From: an uncultured Lachnospiraceae bacterium
GTDB lineage: Bacteria > Bacillota > Clostridia > Lachnospirales > Lachnospiraceae
Length of the DNA: 47,617 nt
Assembly (NCBI GenBank): GCA_900314085.1
Contig: OMTX01000006.1
Span: 1 to 47,617 of the forward strand
Reading direction: 5' to 3'
Shown: piece after piece, positions 34,002 to 43,324 of the stretch
Numbering within the stretch: the stretch's first letter is position 1
How the letters are laid out: each line of letters starts with the position of its first letter
The notes under the pieces: generated by a model
Seen by the model: the letters and a program-made list of their open reading frames with translations, nothing else
The model's database searches: none
Told to the model about the DNA's origin: nothing
Position numbers and translations under genes: made by a program

Positions 34002-35813
34002 TCAGACCGCCTTTGTGGCTTCCTTGAGCCAGGAAGCCTCTTCCTTCGTGAGTTTCGGGGCAATGGTCTCGTAAACCCTGGCGTGATACGTATTGAGCTC
34101 CCGCTTCTCCTCTGCGGTCAGCATGGAGACGTCGATGCCGTCGACGTCGATGGGCACGAGGGTAATATTTTCAAAGCGGTAGAACTGCCCGTACTCTGTC
34201 TTCTCATCTGCCACGCAGAGGAGCTCATTTTCCGTCCGGATACCGTACTCCCCGTCATAGTAGAGACCGGGCTCGTCCGTTGTGATGACGCCCTCTGTCA
34301 GAGGGAAAATGGAAGACATGGACGAGATTTTCGGCCGGAAGGCATTCGGTCCCTCGTGAACAGACAGGATATGGCCGACTCCGTGGCCTGTGCCGCAGCG
34401 GTAGTCCAGGCCATAGTCCCACATGACGCCCCGGGACAGAACGTCGAGAATCTGTGCCGTGGTTCCGGCAGGAAACTTCGCCATCTTAAGGCGCATGGCA
34501 GCCTTGAGTACCAGGGTGAAATCTTTTTTCTGCTGCTCTGTGAGCTTTCCGAGAACAATGGTTCGGGTGATGTCCGTCGTGCCCCACTTGTAGGTGCCGC
34601 CGGAATCGACGAGAAGGAAGCCCTCCCGGTGCAGGGGGCTCTTCTTTTCCTTCGTCGGCGCGTAGTGCATCATTGCTGCATTGGGGCCGTAGGCCGCAAT
34701 GGTTCCGAAGGAAGGCTCTATGTATCCATCTCCCTGCTCCCGCAGACGGTAGAGGATTTCCGCAACGGAATATTCGTCTTCCTTCTCGATGTCAATGACA
34801 CCGGTCTTCAACTGATAAATGAATTTGCACATGGCCACGGCATCAATGACGTGAGCCTTTTTTGTATTCTCTACCTCAACCGGATTCTTGACCGCCTTCA
34901 TGCGCTCGGTGACATTCGGTTCTTCAATGAGTCGGACATCCCCGAGTTTTTCGATGAGCTCCGCGTTCACAATCTCCGGATCGACAGCAACCGTCTTTGC
35001 CCCGGTATTTCCCAGGGTGCTGTAGATCTCATTATACGGCTTTACGATAATATGGCTGTCGCTTAAGTACTGCTCCACCTCCGGATCGAGTTCCTTCGAC
35101 TGGATATAGAGGATGGCAACCTCCTGTGTCAGCCAGAAGTAGGAATAGAAAACGGGCGTGCACTCAATATCATTGCCTCTGAGATTCGTAAGCCAGGCAA
35201 TGTCCGTGAGATTGGAAAGCAGAAAGCCCTCTGCCCCGATTTCCTTCATATGGGCCCGGACATCGGCAATCTTCTCCTCTGCCCTCTTTCCGGAAAAACG
35301 GTCCTCAAGAACCCAGACAGGCTCAGCGGACTTCGCCGGCCGGTCTGTCCACAGGCGGCTGACAAGGTCTGTATCCGGACGGATGGTCACGCCCTTTCCT
35401 TTGACGGCCTTCTCATATTCCCGTGCCAGGGACAAGGTGACCTTGCGGCCGTTATAAGCAAAGACTGCTCCGTCTGTAGCGATATTCTTCAGATATTCGT
35501 TGACGGTCGGCACCCCGTCGACGCCCATTTTCATGAGGTCGGTGCCGCTTCCTTCGATTTCGCGTTCCGCCTGCAGGAAGTAGCGGCCGTCCGCCCAGAC
35601 TTTTGCCTCATCCTTCGTGATGACTACCGTCGTATTTTCCCCGGTAAAGCCGCAGGCAAAGGTGATGTCATGATCGCTGTCTCCGACGTACTCGGAATTG
35701 TGCTCATCGGAATGGGGGATGAGGTAAATGTCTATCCCTTCTTCCCGCATGAGTTCCCGAATGCCTGCAAGATGCTTTGCGTAGATGTTTCCCATTTTTG
35801 TTTCAAGCCTCAT
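34002..35813 (-). CDS. Xaa-Pro aminopeptidase (M24B family)
   Basis: 603 residues, the long three-domain form of aminopeptidase P with two creatinase-like N-terminal domains and a pita-bread catalytic domain. Metal ligands are visible: LLVDSGGTYKWGTTDITRT (two Asp), GTGHGVGHILSVHEGP (His), TTDEPGLYYDGEYGIRTENELL (two Glu). It removes N-terminal residues before proline, probably in the cytoplasm since no signal peptide is seen. The start is uncertain between the ATG at 35813 and one six codons later (35795). It may share a transcript with polA, 72 bp downstream. Confidence 0.93.
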   Translation of the reverse strand: MRLETKMGNIYAKHLAGIRELMREEGIDIYLIPHSDEHNSEYVGDSDHDITFACGFTGENTTVVITKDEAKVWADGRYFLQAEREIEGSGTDLMKMGVDGVPTVNEYLKNIATDGAVFAYNGRKVTLSLAREYEKAVKGKGVTIRPDTDLVSRLWTDRPAKSAEPVWVLEDRFSGKRAEEKIADVRAHMKEIGAEGFLLSNLTDIAWLTNLRGNDIECTPVFYSYFWLTQEVAILYIQSKELDPEVEQYLSDSHIIVKPYNEIYSTLGNTGAKTVAVDPEIVNAELIEKLGDVRLIEEPNVTERMKAVKNPVEVENTKKAHVIDAVAMCKFIYQLKTGVIDIEKEDEYSVAEILYRLREQGDGYIEPSFGTIAAYGPNAAMMHYAPTKEKKSPLHREGFLLVDSGGTYKWGTTDITRTIVLGKLTEQQKKDFTLVLKAAMRLKMAKFPAGTTAQILDVLSRGVMWDYGLDYRCGTGHGVGHILSVHEGPNAFRPKISSMSSIFPLTEGVITTDEPGLYYDGEYGIRTENELLCVADEKTEYGQFYRFENITLVPIDVDGIDVSMLTAEEKRELNTYHARVYETIAPKLTKEEASWLKEATKAV

Positions 35814-35894
35814 CTTTCGTTGCTTGTATCTATTCAGAAGTCCTTCCGCGGATTTTGCTGAAGAGGTACACCTTTAAAATTATGAATTATGCAT

Positions 35895-37502
35895 TTACCT
35901 GTCCCACTTGTCTGAAAGCGCGTTGATCTGGTCGGCGAACTTGCCGAGATCCTTGTTTGCCATGCCCTCGCACTTTTCGATGACGTGCATCAGGCGCTTG
36001 CCGGCAGCAACCAGGCGCTCGAAGACATTGGAGGAAGCCTTCGAAGACTTCTTCTTCTTTGTCGAAACGACCGGAGTCGCCTTCACGAGCTGCTCGCCGG
36101 TAATCAGGTCAAAGGCGTCGCCGGAATAGGGAGCATAAGCTTCTGCCCCGGTCTCCTTCGCAACTTCCGCTGCAAAAGGATCCACGACATCATTGTCGCC
36201 GTGGACGATGAAGAACTTCTTCGGCGGAACTTCAAAGGCATTCGCCCACTTTAAAAGTCCCGTCCGGTCGGCGTGACCGCTGATTCCGGGAAGGTTCTCG
36301 ATCCGGGCATTGACAGCAACCGTCTCTCCGAAAAGCCGGGCTTCCTTTGCCCCGTTCAGGAGGGAATAGCCAAGGGTGCCGGGCACCTGGTAGCCGACGA
36401 AGACGATGCAGCTCTCCTTCCGCCAGAGATTGTGCTTCAGGTGATGGCGGATACGGCCTGCCTCGCACATGCCCGATGCGGAAATGATGACCTTCGGCGT
36501 CTTGTCGATATTGATCATTCTTGACTCGTCCGACGTGACGGCCACCTTCAGGCCGGCAAAGCCGATCGGGTTCTTCCCGGCGTCAACCAATGCCTTCGCC
36601 TCATCAGAGAAGCAGTCCCGGACGTTTTCATTGAAAACATGCGTAGCTTCCACAGCCAGGGGAGAATCCATATAGACCGGGAAGTTCTCATGCTTCTTCA
36701 TGAGCCCCTCTTCCTTGATCCGGCGGATGAAGTAGAGAATCTCCTGGGTACGGCCGACTGAGAAGGCAGGGATGACGACGTTTCCGCCGAGCTCCATCGT
36801 CTGCTCGATGATGCGGGCCAGCGCCTGGGCGAAGTCACCCCCGTCCGGCGATCCGTGGTTCCGGTCGCCGTAAGTGGACTCCATAATGACATAGTCCGCA
36901 TTGTGGATATATTCCGGTGCCTTGATGAGAGGCTTAGTGGCATTTCCGATATCACCGGAGAAGACTATGCTTCGTGTTTCCCCGTTTTCCGTCAGCCAGA
37001 ACTCGATGGAAGAAGAACCGAGCAGATGACCGGCGTCAATGAAACGGACATCGATACCGTCACAAATAGTGATCCGCTCATGGTACTGACAGGAGGCAAA
37101 GAGGGACATGACGTGGCTTGCGTCATCTACGGAATACATGGGCTCCACCTTGTCCCCGCCGGCCCGGATGGATTTCCGGCTCCGCCACTCGGCCTCGTAC
37201 TCCTGAATGTGGGCTGAATCCTTCAGCATGATGTCGCAGAGCTCTGTCGTCGCCTCCGTCGCAAAGATGCTGCCGCGGAAGCCTCTCGCATAGAGAAGGG
37301 GAATCAGGCCGGAGTGATCGATATGAGCATGCGTCACAAAGACATAGTCGAGTTCCGCTGCATTGACCGGGATATCCTGATTTTCATAGGTATCCGCCCC
37401 CTGCTCCATTCCACAGTCAACTACGAACTTCTTTCCGCAGGCTTCCACATAGTGGCAGGAGCCCGTAACCTCATGATCTGCGCCCAGAAATTCTATTTTC
37501 AT
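35895..37502 (-). CDS. MBL/beta-CASP-fold ribonuclease-like protein
   Basis: 535 residues. The MBL core shows GADHEVTGSCHYVEACGKKFVVDCGMEQG, VTHAHIDHSGLIPLLYARGF and an Asp in SGDIGN. The beta-CASP insert and RMMBL end show IISASGMCEAGRIRHHLKHNLWR, VGYQVPGTLGYSLLNGAK and ISGHADRTGLLKW. This is the CPSF-100/YsxC-type RNA-processing branch, distinct from RNase J. It probably acts as an endo- or exonuclease on RNA. A Lys/Ser-rich tail (TKKKKSSKASSN) may bind nucleic acid. The ATG at 37502 follows GGGGG; a TTG five codons earlier is not needed. Confidence 0.9.
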   Translation of the reverse strand: MKIEFLGADHEVTGSCHYVEACGKKFVVDCGMEQGADTYENQDIPVNAAELDYVFVTHAHIDHSGLIPLLYARGFRGSIFATEATTELCDIMLKDSAHIQEYEAEWRSRKSIRAGGDKVEPMYSVDDASHVMSLFASCQYHERITICDGIDVRFIDAGHLLGSSSIEFWLTENGETRSIVFSGDIGNATKPLIKAPEYIHNADYVIMESTYGDRNHGSPDGGDFAQALARIIEQTMELGGNVVIPAFSVGRTQEILYFIRRIKEEGLMKKHENFPVYMDSPLAVEATHVFNENVRDCFSDEAKALVDAGKNPIGFAGLKVAVTSDESRMINIDKTPKVIISASGMCEAGRIRHHLKHNLWRKESCIVFVGYQVPGTLGYSLLNGAKEARLFGETVAVNARIENLPGISGHADRTGLLKWANAFEVPPKKFFIVHGDNDVVDPFAAEVAKETGAEAYAPYSGDAFDLITGEQLVKATPVVSTKKKKSSKASSNVFERLVAAGKRLMHVIEKCEGMANKDLGKFADQINALSDKWDR

Positions 37503-37522
37503 ATTTTCCCCCTGCAAAAGTA

Positions 37523-37551
37523 AAGGGAACTGAAAAAAAGTTCAGTTCCCT
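37523..37551 (-). terminator. Terminator after ftsZ
   Basis: Stem AGGGAACTG/CAGTTCCCT around an A/T-rich loop, with TTTACTTTT following on the minus strand, 20 bp after the ftsZ stop. It marks the end of the division cluster. Confidence 0.7.
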
Positions 37552-37572
37552 AAAGGTTCTCATAAAAACAGC

Positions 37573-38808
37573 TTAATTCTTGCCGCCGTAATTTTTCTTC
37601 AGGAAATCAGGAATCTTGATATCCTTTTCCTCGACGGAGCTTGCAGGCCTCGGCTTGACAAGACCGTCAAATCCTCCGCTGGGCGCTGCGCTTCCGCTTC
37701 CGCTCACGGTTCCCGCGCTGCTTCCTGCGGGCTTGGTCTGGGGATGCGATGCGCCTGCCCCTGTCGTCGGGCGGGGCGCAAAGCCGGCCGTTCCTGCCAA
37801 AGGCTTTCTGGCAGCAGCATTTCCATACTGCAGGCCGGGGAAAGGTTCCTTGTCGCTTTCCGTATCCTCAAGGCCGGTGGCGATGACGGTAACCGTCACT
37901 TCGTCCGGGCTGTCCGTCTGATCATTGGCGCCGAAGATGATATTGGCATCCTCGCCGACCAGGTCGTGCACATAGTTCGACGCGTCCGTAACATCCTGCA
38001 GGGAAATATCTCCCGTGATATTGATGATGACGTCGGTCGCTCCCTTGATATTCGTCTCCAGAAGCGGAGACTCGACAGCCTGCTTGACTGCCTCGGAAGC
38101 CTTCTCGTCGCCCTTGCTGGTGCCGATTCCGATGTGGGCAAGCCCCTTGTCCTTCATGACGGAAGATACATCCGCGAAGTCAAGATTGATGAGGCCGGGC
38201 ACATTGATGAGATCCGTGATTCCCTGGACAGACTGCTGCAGGACCTGATCCGCGATCTTTAAAGCATCCTTGAAAGTCGTTCCCCGGTTCGTAAGCTGAA
38301 GGAGACGTTCGTTCGGAATGACAATCAGGGTATCGACTGCCTGCTTCATCTTTTCGATGCCGGAAAGCGCCTTGTCCATTTTTGCCTTGCCTTCCCAGTT
38401 GAAAGGCTTGGTAACAACGCCGACGGTCAGGATTCCCTGTTCCTTGGCAATCTTCCCGATTACGGGAGCAGCGCCGGTTCCGGTACCGCCGCCCATGCCG
38501 CACGTGACGAAGACCATATCCACGCCCTTGACTGCGCTCTGGATAGCTTCCGCGGACTCCTCGGCTGCCTTTTCTCCAACTTCAGGATTTCCGCCGGCTC
38601 CGAGTCCCTTCGTCAGCTTTTCGCCGATCTGAATGAGATTGGTAGCCTTACAGAGCTGCAAGTCCTGCTTATCCGTATTGACACCGACCAGCTCTACGCC
38701 TTTGATATCTTCCTCTACCATGCGGTTGACCGCATTGTTTCCGCCGCCGCCGACTCCGATGACGATGATCTTCGCAGCTGCGTCTTCCGGCTGGGCAATT
38801 TCAAGCAC
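37573..38808 (-). CDS. ftsZ: Cell division protein FtsZ
   Basis: 411 residues, tubulin-like GTPase that forms the Z ring. GTP-binding motifs: [27 protein letters not shown], the T7 synergy loop [14 protein letters not shown] Gly/Pro/Ala-rich linker (about 325-390) leads to the conserved C-terminal peptide [12 protein letters not shown], which binds FtsA, SepF or other partners. The start is GTG at 38808 with AGGAGG 7 nt upstream. It is the last gene of the dcw cluster and has its own promoter 100 bp upstream. Confidence 0.98.
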   Translation of the reverse strand: MLEIAQPEDAAAKIIVIGVGGGGNNAVNRMVEEDIKGVELVGVNTDKQDLQLCKATNLIQIGEKLTKGLGAGGNPEVGEKAAEESAEAIQSAVKGVDMVFVTCGMGGGTGTGAAPVIGKIAKEQGILTVGVVTKPFNWEGKAKMDKALSGIEKMKQAVDTLIVIPNERLLQLTNRGTTFKDALKIADQVLQQSVQGITDLINVPGLINLDFADVSSVMKDKGLAHIGIGTSKGDEKASEAVKQAVESPLLETNIKGATDVIINITGDISLQDVTDASNYVHDLVGEDANIIFGANDQTDSPDEVTVTVIATGLEDTESDKEPFPGLQYGNAAARKPLAGTAGFAPRPTTGAGASHPQTKPAGSSAGTVSGSGSAAPSGGFDGLVKPRPASSVEEKDIKIPDFLKKNYGGKN

Positions 38809-38912
38809 GGTGGTTCCTCCTTGTATTCAAAAAGTGAGTTCTTTTATATTGATATAACCTGACGGACCATCCGCACAGTGCGCACAGTCCTCCCACATAA
38901 AAATCACAGATT

Positions 38913-38941
38913 ATTTTATAGGTTTCACTCCTATTTATCAA
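38913..38941 (-). promoter_or_regulatory. Candidate ftsZ promoter
   Basis: On the minus strand, TTGATA (38936-38941), a 17-bp spacer and TAAAAT (38913-38918). This gives ftsZ a leader of about 100 nt. The leader holds GTGCGCA-CT-GTGCGGA, a near-repeat with the palindrome GTGCGCAC, and may be regulatory. Confidence 0.5.
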
Positions 38942-38954
38942 GTGCTTTTGTCAA

Positions 38955-39683
38955 TTATCCGGTCTTTTCAAACACAATATCTGTATTTTCTTCCGTCCAG
39001 TCCTCTAAATGTAGTATTCCGGACAGTCCCTGAAGGTTGGGAAGGACATAGGGCAGACGCATGATTTTTTCCTTGAGATTCGTCCGCGTACCCAGACGGA
39101 TTTCGATGGTTCCGTAGTTCATGACAATGGATCCGTCGTCGCTGATCACGGTATCTGCCACGCTGATTCCCCGTTTTGCGGTTTCATCGATGATGGTGCC
39201 CATGGTCTTCTTGTTGGCGCCGGACGTGGGAAGCGGGCTTCCCTCCTTTGCCTTCCCGGAAAACGCCGGCAGCATGAAGAGGGGCGTCCCTTCGATATAG
39301 CGGTCCGAGTGCTCCGTCAGATTGTATTTCGAATCAAAATAATAAAAATCCGTGTCACTCGTCTGCACTACCCCGTAGCGTTCCTTCTCTTTGACTGTGA
39401 CCTTCACCTCCGTCAGAGATGTCGGCATGATCGTCACTTTTTCAACGAAGGGAATGCCGGTCTTTGGGCGGAAAATCCCCATAAACCAGGATGAAACCAC
39501 ATTATCATCATACTTTTCTTTGAAGAGCATCTCCGTCAGCTCTTCGTCCGAATAGACCGTCGAGCCTGCGAATGTCCTGCTCTTCACCCCGCAGCAGATG
39601 TAGATGAAGAGAAAAGCGATGACGCCCAGAATGACAAGGAAAAGGATGATATTGAGAATATAAAACCGTGCTTTTTTCCTCAT
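38955..39683 (-). CDS. Cell division protein FtsQ/DivIB
   Basis: 242 residues: a short cytoplasmic N-terminus, one membrane helix (about 10-34, ILNIILFLVILGVIAFLFIYICC), then an extracytoplasmic part. Its first 70 residues form a POTRA domain (VYSDEELTEMLFKEKYDDN ... FVEKVTIMPTSLTEVKVTVKEKERYGVV). It links FtsL and FtsB-like proteins to the divisome. The start has GGAGG 6 nt upstream and lies 1 bp after the ftsW stop. Size and topology are right for DivIB; sequence similarity in this family is low, so the call rests partly on its position. Confidence 0.85.
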   Translation of the reverse strand: MRKKARFYILNIILFLVILGVIAFLFIYICCGVKSRTFAGSTVYSDEELTEMLFKEKYDDNVVSSWFMGIFRPKTGIPFVEKVTIMPTSLTEVKVTVKEKERYGVVQTSDTDFYYFDSKYNLTEHSDRYIEGTPLFMLPAFSGKAKEGSPLPTSGANKKTMGTIIDETAKRGISVADTVISDDGSIVMNYGTIEIRLGTRTNLKEKIMRLPYVLPNLQGLSGILHLEDWTEENTDIVFEKTG

Positions 39684-39684
39684 C

Positions 39685-40794
39685 TCAGGCCTCCAGGATA
39701 TCGCTGTCCAGAGGGATCCGGTGGGAAACGGACAACACAAGTCCCATTTCAATCAGCAGAATAATGAGGGCGGAACCGCCGTAGCTGATGAAGGGAAGGG
39801 TGACGCCGGTATTGGGAATGGTATTCGTCACAACAGCAATGTTCAGAATCACCTGCAGGGAAATGTGCGTCATAATGCCAATGCAAAGAAAGGAGCCGAA
39901 CTGATCCACGGACTTTCTCGCCACCGTCAGGCACTGCCAGATCAGAAGGATGTACAGAATAATGAGGCCGACGGCACCGACGATTCCCAGTTCCTCGCAG
40001 ATGATGGAAAAGATCATGTCGTTCTGAGCCTCCGGAACGAAGCCCATCTTCTGCATGGAAGCGCCGAGCCCCCGGCCGAAAAGGCCGCCGGAGCCGATGG
40101 CATAGAGAGCCTGCAAGGTCTGATAGCCCTTCTCATAATTCTCGGGGTGCAGCCAGATGCCGATTCGTTCCGACCGGTAACCCGCTGCCACCGTGAAAAC
40201 AAGAATACCGAAAAAGCCGAGAAAAAGAATCAGGGCAAATATGCCGGTACGGCGGCTGGCGATGAAAAGCATGATGAAGGCGATGCCGGCCACAATGACG
40301 GCCGTGGAGAGGTTGTTGTAGGCAATGGCAGCCAGCAGGGGAACAAGAACGGCAAAGACCAGCAGAATATACTTCGTATCATTCAGGTTTTTGTTTGACC
40401 CGGCGATGAGGGCTGCCAGAAAGATGATAACCGCCGCCTTGGCAATCTCCGAGGGCTGAACGGTGATCGGGCCGATTTTGAACCAGCGGGTGGAACCGTT
40501 TCCGTCTGTTCCGACGAAATTGACGGCTACGCACAGGAACAGGGCCAGAGCGTAGAAAGCCGGACCAAGCCGCCTCAGCTTCCGGTAATCCATCCGCGAC
40601 TCAAGAAGAATACAGATGAAACCGCCCGCCGCAAAGGCCGCCTGCCGCTTCAGATAATGCGCCGGATCCCCGTATTTCAGGTTTCCCTGATAGGCGGAGA
40701 CGGAGTACAGCATCACCATACCGAAGGCCACAAGAAGGATCAGGATCAGAAGCAGACTGTAGTCATAATAATACAGTTTCTTCCGCTTTTTCAT
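39685..40794 (-). CDS. ftsW: SEDS peptidoglycan glycosyltransferase FtsW
   Basis: 369 residues with about ten membrane helices. SEDS motifs include YLKRQAAFAAGGF, GNGSTRWFKIGPITVQPSEIAKAAVI, RIGIWLHPE and the C-terminal NTGVTLPFISYGGSALI. FtsW polymerises lipid II into septal glycan, working with a class B PBP such as the one at 43325. The gene overlaps the murD stop (ATGA) and has GGAG 7 nt upstream. RodA is a related alternative, but the dcw context supports FtsW. Confidence 0.93.
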   Translation of the reverse strand: MKKRKKLYYYDYSLLLILILLVAFGMVMLYSVSAYQGNLKYGDPAHYLKRQAAFAAGGFICILLESRMDYRKLRRLGPAFYALALFLCVAVNFVGTDGNGSTRWFKIGPITVQPSEIAKAAVIIFLAALIAGSNKNLNDTKYILLVFAVLVPLLAAIAYNNLSTAVIVAGIAFIMLFIASRRTGIFALILFLGFFGILVFTVAAGYRSERIGIWLHPENYEKGYQTLQALYAIGSGGLFGRGLGASMQKMGFVPEAQNDMIFSIICEELGIVGAVGLIILYILLIWQCLTVARKSVDQFGSFLCIGIMTHISLQVILNIAVVTNTIPNTGVTLPFISYGGSALIILLIEMGLVLSVSHRIPLDSDILEA

Positions 40795-42155
40795 TTGGCA
40801 TCTCCGGGCAGGGAGCGGACATACTCTTTGAAAATCTGTCCCCGCACTTCGTAATTTTTGAACATATCCCAGGAGGCGCAGGCCGGGGAAAGGAGAATAT
40901 TGTCCCCGGGCACGGCCGCTTCAACACAGATATCCACGGCTTCCTCCAGGGTATCCGCCGTTTCAAAACTCATGAAGCCGTTCTTCCGGCAGCACTCTGC
41001 AATCTTGTCCCGTGTCTGGCCGATGAGGACAAGTTTTTTGATCCGTCCCTTGAAAGAGGCAATCCACTCGTCGTAGGTCGAGCCCTTGTCATAGCCGCCG
41101 CCGATCAGGCAGGTCGGGGCATCCATGGACTCAACCGCCTTAATGGCCGCATCGGGATTCGTTCCCTTACTGTCATTATAGAATTTCACGCCGTTCTTCG
41201 TGCAGACGTATTCAATCCGGTGCTCGACGGCATGGAAGTTTTTGCAGCCTTCTTTGATGACGTTCTTCGGAACACCCATTGCCTCACAGACAGCCATTGC
41301 TGCCATCGCATTTTCCCAATTGTGGGGGCCGATGATGAGGAGGTCGGACACCGGTAGAAATTCCTTTGCCTTTCCGCCGATGGCCCGGTAGATTACCCGG
41401 TCCTTCACGAAGTAGCCGTTTTCAAGTTCCCGCCTGGAAGAAAACCAGACGACGCTTGCCTTTACATTGGCGCCGAAGGAACGGAGAATGTCGTCCTCGT
41501 AGTTCAATACCAGGACATCATCTTCCGTCTGATTCTTTGTGATGAGTTCCTTCACCCGGATATACTCTTCCATCGTGTGATGGCGGTTCAGATGATCCGG
41601 AGTAATATTTAAAATTGCAGCAGCCGCCGGATGAAAGGTATCTGCGGTCTCCAGCTGGAAAGAGGAAATCTCCGCGTCCGTCACCGTGTCATCCGTGGTC
41701 GTCAGGGCTTCAGCCGTGTAGGGATTTCCGATATTTCCCACCACACGGACATCCTTGTAGAAGCGTTTCAGGATCTCACCGATCAGGGAAACCGTTGTCG
41801 TCTTGCCATTTGTTCCCGTCACCGCGCAGAGCCGGCCTTTGGCATTCTGATAAGCAAGCTCGATCTCGCCGGAGATTTTCACACCTTTTTTCTTCAGTTC
41901 CTGCACCAGGGGCTGGTCCAGGGGAACACCGGGAGAAAGAACGGCTGTGGAAAAGTTCCCCATCTCCTCTTCTGTCAGGCTTCCCACGACAAGCGGCAGG
42001 TCAGAAAGATCGGGATTCTTGGCAAAAAAAGCAGCCTTGTCGAGTTCCTCATTTGCGTCAAAGAGGGTAACCTTCTCCCCCTTTTCCTTCAGAAGCTGCG
42101 CCGCGCAGACGCCGCTGATGCCGGTTCCGATTACGAGATAGCCCTTCTCTTCCAT
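40791..42155 (-). CDS. murD: UDP-N-acetylmuramoyl-L-alanine--D-glutamate ligase
   Basis: 454 residues, a Mur ligase with three domains. Visible motifs are YLVIGTGISGVCAAQLL (substrate domain), the ATP loop CAVTGTNGKTTTVSLIGEIL, HLNRHHTMEEYIRVK, VEHRIEYV and YNDSKGTNPDAAI. It adds D-glutamate to UDP-MurNAc-L-Ala. An AAGGAG lies 10 nt before the ATG. An extended -10 promoter with a GC hairpin leader lies between mraY and this gene, so it can be transcribed separately from the upstream part of the cluster. Confidence 0.97.
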   Translation of the reverse strand: MEEKGYLVIGTGISGVCAAQLLKEKGEKVTLFDANEELDKAAFFAKNPDLSDLPLVVGSLTEEEMGNFSTAVLSPGVPLDQPLVQELKKKGVKISGEIELAYQNAKGRLCAVTGTNGKTTTVSLIGEILKRFYKDVRVVGNIGNPYTAEALTTTDDTVTDAEISSFQLETADTFHPAAAAILNITPDHLNRHHTMEEYIRVKELITKNQTEDDVLVLNYEDDILRSFGANVKASVVWFSSRRELENGYFVKDRVIYRAIGGKAKEFLPVSDLLIIGPHNWENAMAAMAVCEAMGVPKNVIKEGCKNFHAVEHRIEYVCTKNGVKFYNDSKGTNPDAAIKAVESMDAPTCLIGGGYDKGSTYDEWIASFKGRIKKLVLIGQTRDKIAECCRKNGFMSFETADTLEEAVDICVEAAVPGDNILLSPACASWDMFKNYEVRGQIFKEYVRSLPGDAK

Positions 42156-42194
42156 TTCGTTAATACTCCTTGTTTCTTCGCAAATTAAGCTGCT

Positions 42195-42226
42195 GCCCGC
42201 CGGCGGGACACGCCGCCGACGGCTGA
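42195..42226 (-). promoter_or_regulatory. GC-rich hairpin in the murD leader
   Basis: On the minus strand CCGTCGGCGG pairs with CCGCCGGCGG (one mismatch) over a short loop; AATT-rich sequence rather than a T-run follows. It lies in the leader between the -10 box at 42249 and the murD start and may act as an attenuator or stabiliser. Confidence 0.4.
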
Positions 42227-42248
42227 AATTCCATCTGCAAACCAGGCA

Positions 42249-42257
42249 ATTATACCA
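42249..42257 (-). promoter_or_regulatory. Extended -10 promoter upstream of murD
   Basis: TGGTATAAT on the minus strand is a perfect TGnTATAAT extended -10 box. No good -35 is present; the dispersed 16-bp motif occupies that area. Confidence 0.5.
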
Positions 42258-42266
42258 TACCCACGC

Positions 42267-42282
42267 GCTTTATATTAGTCAT
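42267..42282 (-). repeat. Copy of the 16-bp dispersed motif (between mraY and murD)
   Basis: ATGACTAATATAAAGC, exact match to RWGAMTAATRTAAAGC, beginning 7 bp after the mraY stop codon. Confidence 0.55.
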
Positions 42283-42289
42283 AAGCTCT

Positions 42290-43261
42290 CTACATCAGAG
42301 CCGCCATGGAAAGGATGGCAAGCAGCAGGGTAATGCCGGAAAAGACCGCCACGACCTTGGGTTCCGACCAGCCGCCGAGCTCGAAATGATGATGGATCGG
42401 CGCCATGCGGAAGATGCGCTTCTTCCCGTGTGTCAGCTTGAAAGAAGCCACCTGCAGGATAACGGAAACGACTTCGAGCAGGTAGATGAAACCGAAGATA
42501 ATGATGAAGACCGGCATATTGAGGACATAGGCGCATGCCGCCACAAAGCCGCCCAGGGCCAGAGATCCCGTGTCCCCCATAAAAACCTTCGCGGGATTTA
42601 CATTGAAGAAAAGGAAGGCGAGCAGGGCGCCGCACATGGCAGATGCCGCAGGTCCCATCGTCCGTCCCAGATATTCCGACGCAAAGAAAAGAAAGCCGCT
42701 CGTCACAATCGTGACAGTTGTTGCCAGCCCGTCGATGCCGTCCGTGAAATTGACACCGTTTACGGTACCGAGCACAGCAAAGTAGAAAAGAGGGATGGCC
42801 CAGAAGCCGATCTCCACTTCGTTTCCGTGCATGAAAGGAATCGTCAGGGACAGGGTGATATCGGAGTAAAAACGGATATAGACAAGCACCAGGGTTGCCG
42901 CCACAAACTGCAGGAGAAACTTCTGCCAGGCAAGAAGGCCGTCCGACCGCTTCAGAACAACTTTCAGGAAGTCATCGAGAAAACCGATGAGTCCGAAAGC
43001 GATGGTCCCGATCAGAACCGGGATGATGTGGGGATTGCTGCCCGAGCAGGCGATCGCCACCGCGATGAAGGGAAGGAGAAAGATGAACCCGCCCATTGTC
43101 GGCGTCCCGTTCTTCTTCACATGGGACTCCATGATGGCCCGCTCCGTCTGATCCACCTTCTTTTTCGTGAGCCAGGGAACGAGAATTTCCCCGAGAACAA
43201 GCGCCAATGCAAATGCTGTAAAAAAGGGAATCAGCAATTCGTGTGTGATGTCGGAAACCAT
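42290..43261 (-). CDS. mraY: Phospho-N-acetylmuramoyl-pentapeptide transferase
   Basis: 323 residues with about ten membrane helices. Signature motifs: HVKKNGTPTMGGFIFL, GFLDDFLKV, NFTDGIDGLATTVTI, FFNVNPAKVFMGDTGSLALGG and APIHHHFELGGWSEPKVV. It transfers phospho-MurNAc-pentapeptide to undecaprenyl phosphate, making lipid I. The ATG at 43261 follows GGAGG; eight further in-frame codons upstream contain that SD and are rejected. Confidence 0.97.
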   Translation of the reverse strand: MVSDITHELLIPFFTAFALALVLGEILVPWLTKKKVDQTERAIMESHVKKNGTPTMGGFIFLLPFIAVAIACSGSNPHIIPVLIGTIAFGLIGFLDDFLKVVLKRSDGLLAWQKFLLQFVAATLVLVYIRFYSDITLSLTIPFMHGNEVEIGFWAIPLFYFAVLGTVNGVNFTDGIDGLATTVTIVTSGFLFFASEYLGRTMGPAASAMCGALLAFLFFNVNPAKVFMGDTGSLALGGFVAACAYVLNMPVFIIIFGFIYLLEVVSVILQVASFKLTHGKKRIFRMAPIHHHFELGGWSEPKVVAVFSGITLLLAILSMAALM

Positions 43262-43324
43262 TTTCCTTCCTCCAATAAAAACCATTCAGAAGCGTCCTTC
43301 TCTTGGATGTGCTGAATGTTTTGA

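Noticed and set aside
34002..35813. Prolidase or methionine aminopeptidase
   Set aside because: Two creatinase-like N-terminal domains and length of about 600 residues fit the long aminopeptidase P form instead.
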